The notes under the pieces were generated by a model. The model saw only the letters and a program-made list of their open reading frames with translations, ran no database searches and was not told where the DNA came from. A program made the position numbers and the translations under genes. From NCBI RefSeq assembly GCF_002813445.1, contig NZ_PHHD01000001.1, positions 1,984,001-2,048,000 of the forward strand: a stretch of 64,000 nucleotides of DNA, read 5' to 3'. Positions 45,003-54,238 of the stretch are shown here, piece by piece (within the stretch, counting starts at the first letter, position 1; each line of letters opens with the position of its first letter). The stretch comes from Pseudomonas tolaasii NCPPB 2192. GTDB taxonomy: Bacteria; Pseudomonadota; Gammaproteobacteria; Pseudomonadales; Pseudomonadaceae.

Positions 45003-45231
45003 GGGGGAAACTCGCTTGGGAAGACGCGCACGGCGCCGGGCTCACGCCCTCTTTACTGTCGCCTGCGGCAAGGTTGCATCATGCGGCACGTACTGACAAG
45101 AGAGGATGAAGGCTAAGTGCTATATGGGTGTTATCGGCCGCGGGAGGGATTTCTGCAATCGGGCTGATGGGTGGTGCATTGACGCACGCACAGGACTCGC
45201 AAATGAGGTGCGCGAGCAAGCCTCTCACCAC
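45003..45231. other. Gap upstream of the EAL-domain gene, no gene seen
   Basis: Together with the hairpins at 45232-45319 this makes a 326-base gap. The region should hold the minus-strand promoter of the PAS/GAF/GGDEF/EAL gene, but no clear -35/-10 pair, repeat or operator was recognised. Confidence 0.5.
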
Positions 45232-45258
45232 AAAAAAAAGCCCCGCAAAAGCGGGGTT
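45232..45258 (-). terminator. Rho-independent terminator of aceEF
   Basis: On the minus strand a GCCCCGC-type stem (45240-45258, ACCCCGC TTTTG CGGGGC) is followed by eight T residues (complement of 45232-45239). It lies about 70 bases after the aceF stop. A second perfect nine-base hairpin without T-run, GGCCTCCCC/GGGGAGGCC at 45296-45319, sits between it and aceF and may protect the message end. Confidence 0.9.
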
Positions 45259-45328
45259 GAGGTACGAGCGTGGCGCTCGGAAATCGGTGCAGCCAGGCCT
45301 CCCCGCACAAGGGGAGGCCCGTTGAGGC

Positions 45329-46972
45329 TTACAGCAGGATGGTGCGGATGTCGTTCAGCAACTGGCTCAGGCGCTGAGTGAAGCGAGCCGCTGCCGCGCC
45401 GTTGATCACGCGGTGATCGTAGGACAGCGACAGTGGCAGCATCAGCTTCGGCTGGAACGCTTTACCGTCCCACACTGGCTGGATGGTTGCCTTGGAAACA
45501 CCCAGGATCGCCACTTCCGGCGCGTTGACGATTGGCGTGAAGCCGGTACCGCCAATGTGACCGAGGCTGGAGATGGTGAAGCAGGCGCCCTGCATGTCGT
45601 CCGGGGTGAGCTTCTTGTCGCGGGCCTTGGCAGCCAGTGCGGCGGCTTCGGCAGCCAGTTGCAGCAGGCTCTTCTGGTCGACGTTCTTGATGACCGGTAC
45701 CAGCAGGCCATCCGGGGTGTCGACCGCAAAGCCGATGTGCACGTACTTCTTGCGGATGATCGCCTTGCCGCTTGGCGCCAGCGAAGCGTTGAAGTCCGGC
45801 AGCTCCTTGAGCAGGTGCGCACACGCCTTGAGCAGCAGCGGCAACACGGTCAGTTTCACGCCGGCCTTTTCGGCCACGGCTTTCTGCGCAACGCGGAAAG
45901 CTTCCAGGTCGGTGATGTCGGCCTGGTCGAACTGGGTCACGTGCGGGATGTTCAGCCAGCTGGCGTGCAGGCCGGCTGCGCCGATTTGCATCAGGCGGGT
46001 CATCGGCACTTCTTCGACTTCGCCGAAGCGGCTGAAGTCCACGGTGCGGATCGGCGGAATGCCCGAGCCACCGGTAGCGCCGCCAGCAGCCGGCGCTTCC
46101 TTGGCTTTCTGCATCATGGCTTTGACGTAAGCCTGCACGTCTTCCTTCAGCACACGGCCGTGAGGACCGCTGGCAGCCACTGCGCTCAGCTCAACGCCGA
46201 ACTCGCGGGCCAACTGACGTACCGCAGGGCCTGCGTGAACCTTGGCACCGCTTGGCGCTGGCGCGGCAGCAACAGGGGCCGGTGCGGCCTCGGCTTTTGC
46301 AGCAGGCGCAGGAGCAGCAGCGGCCGGAGCCGCTTCAGCCTTGGCCGCAGGAGCGGCGGCCGGTGCTGGGGCAGCAGCCGGTGCAGCACCTTGTACTTTG
46401 AGCTTGAGGATGAAGTCGCCAGTGCCGACTTCGTCTTCCAGCTTGACCGCGATGCTTTCCACAACGCCGGCAGCCGGCGAAGGGATTTCCATGGAGGCCT
46501 TGTCGGACTCCAGGGTGATCAGCGACTGGTCGGCTTCGACGGTGTCGCCGACCTTGACCAGCAGCTCAATGATCTTGGCCTTGCCCGACGAGCCGATGTC
46601 CGGGACGTGAATGTCCTGAACAGAGGCTGCGGCCGGAGCGGCAGCCGGGGCCGCAGGGGCCTCGGCAGCTTTTTCGGCAGGCTTTTCAGCCGGCGCAGCA
46701 GCGGCAGCAGGTGCCGCCGCTGGCGCCGCATCGGCGGCACCTTCGATTTCCAGCTCAAGCAGTTCGTCGCCTTCTTTCAGGCGGTCGCCCAGCTTCACTT
46801 TCAGGCTTTTGACCACACCGGCTTTCGGCGCCGGAATTTCCATGGAGGCCTTGTCGGACTCCAGGGTCAGAATGCTCTGGTCGGCTTCGACAGTGTCGCC
46901 GACCTTCACAAACAGCTCGATTACTTCACCTTCACCGCTGCCGATGTCAGGTACGCGAATGAGTTCGCTCAC
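45329..46972 (-). CDS. aceF: Pyruvate dehydrogenase E2, dihydrolipoamide acetyltransferase
   Basis: A 547-residue E2. Two lipoyl domains carry lipoyl-lysines Lys41 and Lys158, both in ESDKASM. Ala/Pro-rich linkers follow each. The E1/E3-binding domain is about 243-283 (VHAGPAVRQLAREFGVELSA). The catalytic core holds DHRVINGA near the C-terminus. Role: the acetyl-transfer core of the pyruvate dehydrogenase complex. The start is GTG at 46972 with AGGAGA about nine bases upstream. It lies 11 bases after aceE and is co-transcribed with it. E3 is not in the window. Confidence 0.96.
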   Translation of the reverse strand: MSELIRVPDIGSGEGEVIELFVKVGDTVEADQSILTLESDKASMEIPAPKAGVVKSLKVKLGDRLKEGDELLELEIEGAADAAPAAAPAAAAAPAEKPAEKAAEAPAAPAAAPAAASVQDIHVPDIGSSGKAKIIELLVKVGDTVEADQSLITLESDKASMEIPSPAAGVVESIAVKLEDEVGTGDFILKLKVQGAAPAAAPAPAAAPAAKAEAAPAAAAPAPAAKAEAAPAPVAAAPAPSGAKVHAGPAVRQLAREFGVELSAVAASGPHGRVLKEDVQAYVKAMMQKAKEAPAAGGATGGSGIPPIRTVDFSRFGEVEEVPMTRLMQIGAAGLHASWLNIPHVTQFDQADITDLEAFRVAQKAVAEKAGVKLTVLPLLLKACAHLLKELPDFNASLAPSGKAIIRKKYVHIGFAVDTPDGLLVPVIKNVDQKSLLQLAAEAAALAAKARDKKLTPDDMQGACFTISSLGHIGGTGFTPIVNAPEVAILGVSKATIQPVWDGKAFQPKLMLPLSLSYDHRVINGAAAARFTQRLSQLLNDIRTILL

Positions 46973-46983
46973 AAAAAGTCTCC

Positions 46984-49629
46984 TCAGCAGTCCAGTGGGT
47001 TGCGTTTTTCCGGGTTGATCCCGAACTTCACGATAGCGTCAGCCACTACCTTAGGCTCGATCTCACCACGGTCAGCCAAGGCTTCCAGGGCTGCCAACAC
47101 CACGAAGTGACGGTCAACTTCGAAGAAGTGACGCAGCTTCTTGCGGCTGTCACTGCGGCCGAAACCGTCGGTGCCCAGGACTTTGAATTCCTTGGACGGG
47201 ACCCACTGGCGAATTTGTTCAGCAAACAGTTTCATGTAGTCGGTCGAAGCAATCACCGGGCCTTTGCGGCCGCTCAGGCACTCTTCAACGAAGGTGCGCT
47301 GTGGCTTCTGGCCAGGGTGCAGGCGGTTGTGACGCTCTACGGCCAGGCCGTCGCGACGCAGTTCGTTGAAGCTGGTCACGCTCCACACGTCAGCGCCAAC
47401 GTTGAACTCTTCACGCAGGATCTTCGCCGCTTCACGCACTTCGCGCAGGATGGTGCCGGAGCCCATCAGCTGTACGTGGTGCGCTGCTTCCTTGGTGTCT
47501 TCTTCGAGCAGGTACATGCCCTTGATGATGCCTTCTTCCACGCCAGCCGGCATTGCAGGCTGCTGGTAGGACTCGTTCATCACGGTGATGTAGTAGAAAA
47601 CGTCCTGCTGCTCTTCGGTCATCTTCTTCATGCCGTCCTGGATGATCACCGCCAGCTCATAGCCGTAGGTTGGATCAAAGGTGCGGCAGTTCGGGATGGT
47701 GGCAGCCAGGATGTGGCTGTGACCGTCTTCGTGTTGCAGGCCTTCGCCGTTCAGCGTGGTACGGCCGGCGGTGCCGCCGATCAGGAAGCCACGGGTACGG
47801 CTGTCGCCTGCTGCCCACGCCAGGTCGCCAATACGCTGGAAGCCGAACATTGAGTAGAAGATGTAGAACGGCAGCATCGGCTGGTTGTGGCTGGAGTACG
47901 AAGTACCGGCAGCGATGAAGGAGCTCATGGCGCCCGCTTCGTTGATGCCTTCTTCGAGGATCTGGCCCTTTTTGTCTTCCTTGTAGAACATCACCTGGTC
48001 TTTATCGACTGGCTCGTAGAGCTGGCCGACGGAGGAGTAGATGCCCAACTGACGGAACATGCCTTCCATACCGAAGGTACGGGCTTCGTCCGGGATGATC
48101 GGAACGATGCGCGGGCCGATGTCCTTGTCCTTGACCAGCTGCGCCAAAATACGCACGAAGGCCATGGTGGTGGAGATTTCACGGTCGCCCGAGCCGTCGA
48201 GGATGGCCTTGAGGGTGCTCAGGTCCGGCGTCGGTACGCTGAAGCTGTTGGCGCGACGCTGAGGTACGAAACCACCCAGTGCGGCGCGGCGCTCGGCCAG
48301 GTAACGGGCTTCGGCGCTATTCGGCTCCGGCTTGAAGAACGGCAGGTTTTCCAGCTCTTCGTCCTTGACCGGGATGTCGAAGCGGTCGCGGAACAACTTC
48401 AGGCTGTCGACGTCGACCTTCTTGGTGTTGTGCGCAGTGTTCTTCGCTTCGCCGGCACCGGTGCCATAACCCTTGATGGTCTTGGCCAGGATGACGGTCG
48501 GTTGTTCCTTGTGGTTGACCGCTTCGTGGTACGCCGCGTAGACCTTGTACGGGTCGTGGCCGCCACGGTTGAGTTTCCAGATCTCGTCGTCGGACAGGTC
48601 GGCAACCATCGCCTTGAGTTCAGGCGTGTTGAAGAAGTGTTCACGCACGAACGCGCCGTCTTTGGCTTTGTAGTTCTGGTACTCGCCGTCGATGACTTCG
48701 TCCATGCGACGTTGCAGGATACCGTCGACGTCCTTGGCCAGCAGTGGGTCCCAGAAACGGCCCCAGATGACTTTGGTCACGTTCCACTGAGCACCACGGA
48801 ACACGCCTTCGAGTTCCTGGATGATCTTGCCGTTGCCGCGAACCGGGCCGTCGAGGCGCTGCAGGTTGCAGTTGATGACGAAGATCAGGTTGTCCAGCTT
48901 CTCGCGGCCGGCCAGGGAGATGGCGCCCAGGGATTCCGGCTCGTCACACTCGCCGTCGCCCAGGAAGCACCAGACTTTCTGCTTGCCTTCAGGGATGAAG
49001 CCACGGGCTTCCAGGTACTTCATGAAGCGTGCCTGGTAGATCGCCTGGATCGGGCCCAGGCCCATGGACACAGTCGGGAACTGCCAGAAATCAGGCATCA
49101 GCCAAGGGTGCGGGTACGACGACAGGCCGTTACCGTCCACTTCCTGGCGGAAGTTGTTCATGTGTTCTTCGGTGATGCGGCCTTCCATGAACGCACGGGC
49201 GTAAACGCCTGGGGAGGTGTGGCCCTGGAAGTAGATCAGGTCGCCGCCGTGTTCGTCGGTCGGGGCCTGGAAGAAGTAGTTGAAGCCGATGTCATACAGG
49301 GTAGCGCTGGAAGCGAAGCTGGAGATGTGACCGCCCAGGTCCGAATCCTTCAAGTTCGTGCGCATTACCATCGCCATGGCGTTCCAGCGTACCAGCGAGC
49401 GAATGCGGCGTTCCATGAACAGGTCGCCAGGCATGCGTGCTTCGTGGGTAACGGGGATGGTGTTGCGGTATGGCGTAGTGATGGCGTAAGGCAACTGCGA
49501 GCCGCTGCGGGTCGCGAGTTCGCCCATACGGGTCATCAGGTAGTGAGCACGGTCTTCGCCTTCTTTGTCGAGAACCGATTCCAGGGCGTCCAGCCATTCC
49601 TGGGTTTCGACGGGATCGAGGTCTTGCAT
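46984..49629 (-). CDS. aceE: Pyruvate dehydrogenase E1 (homodimeric)
   Basis: The 881-residue form starts MQDLDPVETQEWLDALESVL, the usual N-terminus. GGAG lies six bases before this ATG at 49629. An in-frame ATG at 49704 would add 25 residues but has no ribosome site. The thiamine-diphosphate motif is GDGECDEPESLGAISLAGRE with NCN. Role: decarboxylation of pyruvate and reductive acetylation of E2. It heads the aceEF operon; paired palindromes in the leader and promoter (49740-49806) suggest repression by a dedicated regulator. Confidence 0.95.
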   Translation of the reverse strand: MQDLDPVETQEWLDALESVLDKEGEDRAHYLMTRMGELATRSGSQLPYAITTPYRNTIPVTHEARMPGDLFMERRIRSLVRWNAMAMVMRTNLKDSDLGGHISSFASSATLYDIGFNYFFQAPTDEHGGDLIYFQGHTSPGVYARAFMEGRITEEHMNNFRQEVDGNGLSSYPHPWLMPDFWQFPTVSMGLGPIQAIYQARFMKYLEARGFIPEGKQKVWCFLGDGECDEPESLGAISLAGREKLDNLIFVINCNLQRLDGPVRGNGKIIQELEGVFRGAQWNVTKVIWGRFWDPLLAKDVDGILQRRMDEVIDGEYQNYKAKDGAFVREHFFNTPELKAMVADLSDDEIWKLNRGGHDPYKVYAAYHEAVNHKEQPTVILAKTIKGYGTGAGEAKNTAHNTKKVDVDSLKLFRDRFDIPVKDEELENLPFFKPEPNSAEARYLAERRAALGGFVPQRRANSFSVPTPDLSTLKAILDGSGDREISTTMAFVRILAQLVKDKDIGPRIVPIIPDEARTFGMEGMFRQLGIYSSVGQLYEPVDKDQVMFYKEDKKGQILEEGINEAGAMSSFIAAGTSYSSHNQPMLPFYIFYSMFGFQRIGDLAWAAGDSRTRGFLIGGTAGRTTLNGEGLQHEDGHSHILAATIPNCRTFDPTYGYELAVIIQDGMKKMTEEQQDVFYYITVMNESYQQPAMPAGVEEGIIKGMYLLEEDTKEAAHHVQLMGSGTILREVREAAKILREEFNVGADVWSVTSFNELRRDGLAVERHNRLHPGQKPQRTFVEECLSGRKGPVIASTDYMKLFAEQIRQWVPSKEFKVLGTDGFGRSDSRKKLRHFFEVDRHFVVLAALEALADRGEIEPKVVADAIVKFGINPEKRNPLDC

Positions 49630-49739
49630 GGCTTGCTCCAGGGCGGAAAGGCTACCAGAATCGGTTGCCTGAAGTTTGCGACTGGCCTTGTGGGCAGACG
49701 ACATAAATTCTTGGATGGCCGAAGGTTGCTTCGGCGTCC

Positions 49740-49809
49740 TGTAGTTTTACTACAAATCGTCGGCCATTTCAGCCTTTCGAATGTATATACGAGTAGTAAA
49801 ACTACACAA
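49740..49809 (-). promoter_or_regulatory. aceE promoter with two matching operator palindromes
   Basis: TGTAGTTTTACTACA at 49740-49754 is a perfect dyad with a three-base centre. AGTAGTAAAACTACA at 49792-49806 is the same site on the other strand with one mismatch. Their centres lie 52 bases apart, about five helical turns. On the minus strand TTGTGT (49809-49804), a 16-base spacer and TATACA (49787-49782) make a plausible sigma-70 promoter. The second site would then fall between -35 and -10 and the first at about +20 to +35. This geometry fits a looped repressor. The regulator is unknown; a GntR/FadR-type protein is a guess. Confidence 0.6.
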
Positions 49810-49906
49810 GACTGAGCGTATGGCTCGGTCTGGCTGGTGAGCATAATCGTTATTGTTGATCTTTTGCGAACAAGAAAAGGTGAAAGTTTGATGCTGGCTG
49901 CCAAAA

Positions 49907-49920
49907 TGAAATTAATTTCA
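49907..49920. promoter_or_regulatory. Perfect palindrome upstream of glnE
   Basis: TGAAATTAATTTCA is a 14-base perfect dyad, about 93 bases before the glnE ATG. A looser inverted repeat surrounds it: GAACAAGAAAAGGTG from 49868 against CACCTTTGTTC ending 49940. It may be an operator or a cruciform; no regulator is known to the annotator. Confidence 0.35.
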
Positions 49921-50012
49921 GCTATTTCTCACCTTTGTTCGACAGTCCTTCACCAAGCGTGGTTCTTGCCTTCACGGCAACACGCCTTTTACGCGCCGAA
50001 CAAGGATAGACC

Positions 50013-52952
50013 ATGAGCCTTCCCACGCTGGCCGAACTGCCGGCCGTTCTCTTGCCTTTTGCCCAGCGGGCCGAGCAGTCATTTCGTGACGCAGTGGCCG
50101 CGCTGGACGACGATCATGGACTTTCTGCGTGGACGCCGCAACGGTGGGCCGACTTCTCCCGCGTGTGCGCCGCCAGTGATTTCGTCATTGAACAGAGCCT
50201 TCGTGACCCTTTGATGTTGCTCGAGCTGGTGGCCTGGGGTGAGCTGGACCGCGGCTTTGCGCCCGGCGAGCTGTGCAGCCAGATCGCCGGCGCCGTGCAA
50301 CAGGCCGAAACTGAAGATGAGTTGGGCCGCGTGCTGCGCCGCCAGCGCACGCGCCAGCAAGTGCGCATCATCTGGCGCGACCTCACTCGCCAGGCCGACC
50401 TGGTGCAAACCTGCCGTGACCTTTCCGACATGGCCGACGCCAGCATCGACCAAGCTTATCAATGGCTGTATCAGCGCCACTGCGTGCAGTTCGGCACGCC
50501 CACCGGTCGGCGCAGCGGCGAAGCCCAGCACATGGTCATCCTCGGCATGGGCAAGCTCGGCGCGGTGGAGCTGAACCTGTCGTCCGACATCGACCTGATC
50601 TTCGCCTACCCCGAAGGCGGCGAGACGGTGGGCGTCAAACGCGCCCTGGATAACCAGGAGTTTTTCATTCGCCTGGGTCAAAAACTGATCAAGGCCCTCG
50701 ACCCGATGACCGTCGACGGCTTCGTGTTCCGCGTCGACATGCGCCTGCGCCCCTACGGTTCGGCCGGTGCGCTGGTGCTCAGCTTCAATGCGCTGGAGCA
50801 GTACTACCAGGACCAGGGCCGCGACTGGGAACGCTACGCCATGATCAAGGCGCGCGTGGTGGCGGGCGATCAGGTGGCCGGTGCGCAACTGCTGGAGATG
50901 CTCCGTCCGTTCGTTTACCGCCGGTACCTGGACTTCTCCGCCATCGAAGCGCTGCGCACCATGAAGCAGCTGATCCAGCAGGAAGTGCGGCGCAAGGGCA
51001 TGGCCGACAATATCAAGCTGGGTTCCGGCGGTATCCGCGAAGTCGAATTTATCGCCCAGGCGTTCCAGCTGATTCACGGCGGCCGCGACCTCAGCCTGCA
51101 ACAGCGTCCGCTGCTCAAGGTGCTCGGCACGCTGGAAGGCCAGGGCTATCTGCCGCCGGCAGTGATCAGCGAATTGCGCAATGGCTATGAATTCCTGCGC
51201 TACACCGAGCATGCCATTCAGGCCATTGCCGACCGGCAGACCCAAATGCTCCCCGATAGCCCTGAAGATCAGGCCCGCATAGCCTTCATGCTGGGCTTCA
51301 CTGACTGGGCTGCGTTCCACGAGCGCCTGATGTACTGGCGTGGCCGTGTGGACTGGCATTTCCGCCAAGTGATTGCCGACCCGGATGAAGAAGAGGGTGA
51401 AGAAAGCGAGTTGGTTGTCGGCGGCGAGTGGTTGCCATTGTGGGAAGAATCCCAGGACGAAGACGCCGCTTGCCGCCAACTGGCCGAAGGCGGTTTTGCC
51501 GACGCGCCCAAGGCCCTCAAGGCGCTGGCCGGTTTGCGCAGCAGCCCGCAATTGCGCGCCATGCAGCGCCTCGGCCGTGAGCGGCTGGATGCGTTTATCC
51601 CGCGCCTGCTGGCTCAGGCCGTCGAGCACGCCAACCCGGACCTGGTGCTTGAACGCGTGCTGCCGCTGGTGGAAGCCGTCGCGCGACGTTCCGCTTATCT
51701 GGTGCTGCTCACGGAAAATCCTGACGCGCTGCGCCGCCTGTTGACCCTGTGCGCCGCCAGCCCGTGGATCGCCGAACAAATCACACGTTTCCCGCTGTTG
51801 CTCGACGAATTGCTCAACGAAGGCCGCCTGTTCAAGCCGCCATTGGCGCCGGAGCTGGCCGCCGAACTGCGCGAGCGCCTCACGCGCATCCCCGAGGATG
51901 ACCTTGAGCAACAAATGGAAGCCTTGCGCCACTTCAAGCTGGCCCACCGCCTGCGCGTGGCCGCTTCGGAAATTGCCGGCAGCCTGCCGCTGATGAAAGT
52001 CAGCGACTACCTGACCTGGCTCGCCGAGGCGATTCTGGAGCAAGTACTGGCCCTGGCCTGGCGCCAGACGGTTGCACGCCATGGCTCGCCGCAACGGGTG
52101 GACGGCACACTGTGCGACCCCGGCTTTATCATTGTCGGTTACGGCAAGGTGGGCGGCATCGAACTGGGGCATGGCTCCGACCTGGATCTGGTGTTCATCC
52201 ACGACGGCGACCCTCAGGCCGAAACCGACGGCGCCAAGCCCATCGATGGCGCGCAGTTCTTCACGCGCCTGGGCCAGCGCATCATTCACCTGCTGACCAC
52301 TCAGACCAACTCCGGCCAACTCTACGAAGTGGACATGCGCCTGCGGCCTTCGGGGGCGTCCGGTTTGCTGGTGAGTTCGCTCGGCGCGTTTGAGCGCTAT
52401 CAGCAAAATGAAGCCTGGACCTGGGAACATCAGGCCCTGATCCGCGCGCGGGTGCTGGTGGGCAGCCAGGATGTGGGCCAGGCATTCGAGCAGGTCCGCG
52501 CCAACGTGCTGGGGCAGGAGCGCGACCTGGCCAAGCTGCGCCAGGAGGTCAGCGAGATGCGCGCGAAGATGCGTGACAACCTGGGCACCAGGTCCACGGC
52601 GGCCGGAACCGGCGCCAATGCCTTCGAGCCCTCGGCGGCGTTCGACCTCAAGCAGGACGCCGGAGGTATCGTCGATATTGAATTTATGGTGCAATACGCG
52701 GCTTTGGCGTGGTCTGCGCAACATCCGTCGTTGCTGCGCTACACCGACAATATTCGCATTCTGGAAGGGCTGGAGCAGGTGGGGTTGATGCCCGCCGCCG
52801 ATGCTCATCTGCTGCGCGAGGTGTATAAGGCCTACCGTTCCGCCGCGCACCGCCAGGCCTTGCAAAACGAGGCCGGTACGGTGGCCGGGGACCAGTTTGC
52901 CGACGAACGGCGCCAGGTGATGCGAATCTGGAAAGAACTGGGGTTAAGCTGA
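50013..52952 (+). CDS. glnE: Glutamine synthetase adenylyltransferase/adenylyl-removing enzyme
   Basis: A 979-residue GlnE with two nucleotidyltransferase domains. The N-terminal deadenylylase centre is SSDIDLIFAYPEGG (about 189). The C-terminal adenylylase centre is GSDLDLVFIHDGDP (about 720). A central PII/glutamine-responsive region lies between. Role: controlling glutamine synthetase by adding or removing AMP. The ATG at 50013 follows AAGGA. It is divergent from aceE. A large antisense open frame covers this gene but is a codon-bias shadow. Confidence 0.95.
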   Translation: MSLPTLAELPAVLLPFAQRAEQSFRDAVAALDDDHGLSAWTPQRWADFSRVCAASDFVIEQSLRDPLMLLELVAWGELDRGFAPGELCSQIAGAVQQAETEDELGRVLRRQRTRQQVRIIWRDLTRQADLVQTCRDLSDMADASIDQAYQWLYQRHCVQFGTPTGRRSGEAQHMVILGMGKLGAVELNLSSDIDLIFAYPEGGETVGVKRALDNQEFFIRLGQKLIKALDPMTVDGFVFRVDMRLRPYGSAGALVLSFNALEQYYQDQGRDWERYAMIKARVVAGDQVAGAQLLEMLRPFVYRRYLDFSAIEALRTMKQLIQQEVRRKGMADNIKLGSGGIREVEFIAQAFQLIHGGRDLSLQQRPLLKVLGTLEGQGYLPPAVISELRNGYEFLRYTEHAIQAIADRQTQMLPDSPEDQARIAFMLGFTDWAAFHERLMYWRGRVDWHFRQVIADPDEEEGEESELVVGGEWLPLWEESQDEDAACRQLAEGGFADAPKALKALAGLRSSPQLRAMQRLGRERLDAFIPRLLAQAVEHANPDLVLERVLPLVEAVARRSAYLVLLTENPDALRRLLTLCAASPWIAEQITRFPLLLDELLNEGRLFKPPLAPELAAELRERLTRIPEDDLEQQMEALRHFKLAHRLRVAASEIAGSLPLMKVSDYLTWLAEAILEQVLALAWRQTVARHGSPQRVDGTLCDPGFIIVGYGKVGGIELGHGSDLDLVFIHDGDPQAETDGAKPIDGAQFFTRLGQRIIHLLTTQTNSGQLYEVDMRLRPSGASGLLVSSLGAFERYQQNEAWTWEHQALIRARVLVGSQDVGQAFEQVRANVLGQERDLAKLRQEVSEMRAKMRDNLGTRSTAAGTGANAFEPSAAFDLKQDAGGIVDIEFMVQYAALAWSAQHPSLLRYTDNIRILEGLEQVGLMPAADAHLLREVYKAYRSAAHRQALQNEAGTVAGDQFADERRQVMRIWKELGLS

Positions 52953-52995
52953 AACTCGATTAAATGTGGGCCTGGCTTATGTTGAGGCTGGCTTT

Positions 52996-53082
52996 TGTGG
53001 GAGCCGGGCTTGCCCGCGATGCAGGCGCCTCGGTGTATCAGTTGCACCGAGGTGATGCCATCGCAGGCAAGCCAGCTCCCAC
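52996..53082. repeat. REP doublet between glnE and waaF
   Basis: Arms lie at 52996-53020 (GTGGGAGCCGGGCTTGCCCG and on) and 53059-53082, with CCTCGG and CCGAGG in the loop extending the stem. It separates the nitrogen-control gene from the LPS operon in the gap 52953-53202, where the waaF promoter should lie; no clear promoter was picked out. Confidence 0.88.
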
Positions 53083-53202
53083 AAAAGCCGGCTCCCAGAT
53101 TAAGTCTGGTCCCACACAAAGCGGTTCCCTGGCCAGCCGCGACCTACAGTCATTATCGAGGCGGGGAGGCATAAGCCTCCCCGCATCGTTTGTGGAAACT
53201 AC

Positions 53203-54237
53203 ATGAATATTCTGATCGTTGGGCCCAGTTGGGTCGGTGACATGGTGATGGCACAGACACTGTTCCAGTGCCTGCGCATGCGCCATCCAGACTGCCAGAT
53301 CGACGTGCTCGCCCCCGAGTGGAGCCGGCCGATCCTTGAGCGCATGCCCGAAGTGCGCAAGGCTCTGAGCTTCCCGCTCGGCCACGGCGCGCTGGAACTG
53401 GCGACCCGTCGGCGCATCGGCAAATCCCTGGCCGGCCAGTACGACCAGGCAATCCTGCTGCCCAACTCGCTCAAGTCCGCGTTGGTGCCGTATTTCGCCG
53501 GCATTCCCAAACGCACCGGCTGGCGTGGCGAGTTCCGTTACATTCTGCTCAACGACGTGCGCACGCTTGACAAAGCACGCTATCCGCTGATGATCGAACG
53601 CTTCATGGCCCTGGCCTACGAGCCGGGTGCCGAGCTGCCCACGCCGTACCCGCGCCCCAGTCTGCAAATCGACCCGGTGAGCCGTGACGCCGCCCTGGCC
53701 AAGTTTGGCCTGACGCTGGACCGCCCGGTGCTGGCCCTGTGCCCTGGCGCCGAGTTTGGTGAGTCCAAGCGCTGGCCGTCCGAGCATTACGCCAAGGTCG
53801 CCGAAGCCAAGATCCGCGAAGGCTGGCAGGTGTGGCTGTTTGGTTCGAAGAAGGACCACCCGGTCGGCGAAGACATCCGGCAGCGCCTGATTCCCGGCTT
53901 GCGTGAAGAGTCGGTGAACCTCAGCGGCGATACCTCGCTGGCCGAGGCGATTGACCTGCTGTCCTGCGCCGACTCGGTGGTGTCCAACGACTCCGGCCTG
54001 ATGCACGTGGCCGCGGCCCTGAACCGCCCGCTGGTGGCGGTATACGGCTCCACGTCTCCCGGTTTCACGCCGCCGTTGGCCGACCAGGTTGAAGTGGTGC
54101 GCCTGGGCCTGGAGTGCAGCCCGTGTTTTGAACGCACCTGCCGCTTCGGCCACTACAACTGCATGCGCCAGTTGCTGCCGCAGTCGGTCAATGAAGCCTT
54201 GCAGCGGTTGCAGGGTGTTGCGGTCGAGGTCCGATAG
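53203..54237 (+). CDS. waaF: ADP-heptose:LPS heptosyltransferase II
   Basis: A 344-residue GT9 enzyme. It starts MNILIVGPSWVGDMVMAQTL, with the ADP-heptose site LALCPGAEFGESKRWP and the C-terminal block SVVSNDSGLMHVAAALNRPL with VAVYGSTSPGFTPP. Role: adding the second heptose to the LPS inner core in the cytoplasm. It is the first gene of the core operon; its TAG is followed by one base and then the waaC start. Family and order match the Pseudomonas waa cluster. Confidence 0.95.
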   Translation: MNILIVGPSWVGDMVMAQTLFQCLRMRHPDCQIDVLAPEWSRPILERMPEVRKALSFPLGHGALELATRRRIGKSLAGQYDQAILLPNSLKSALVPYFAGIPKRTGWRGEFRYILLNDVRTLDKARYPLMIERFMALAYEPGAELPTPYPRPSLQIDPVSRDAALAKFGLTLDRPVLALCPGAEFGESKRWPSEHYAKVAEAKIREGWQVWLFGSKKDHPVGEDIRQRLIPGLREESVNLSGDTSLAEAIDLLSCADSVVSNDSGLMHVAAALNRPLVAVYGSTSPGFTPPLADQVEVVRLGLECSPCFERTCRFGHYNCMRQLLPQSVNEALQRLQGVAVEVR

Positions 54238-54238
54238 T

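Noticed and set aside
45128..45325. Short plus-strand frame downstream of aceF
   Set aside because: It runs through the aceEF terminator hairpins and has no ribosome site or family match.
47887..49815. A 642-residue open frame antisense to aceE
   Set aside because: Same codon-bias shadow effect; aceE is intact and certain.
50079..52865. A 928-residue open frame antisense to glnE
   Set aside because: It mirrors the codon bias of glnE in GC-rich DNA, has no recognisable domain and is low-complexity in His/Gln/Arg.
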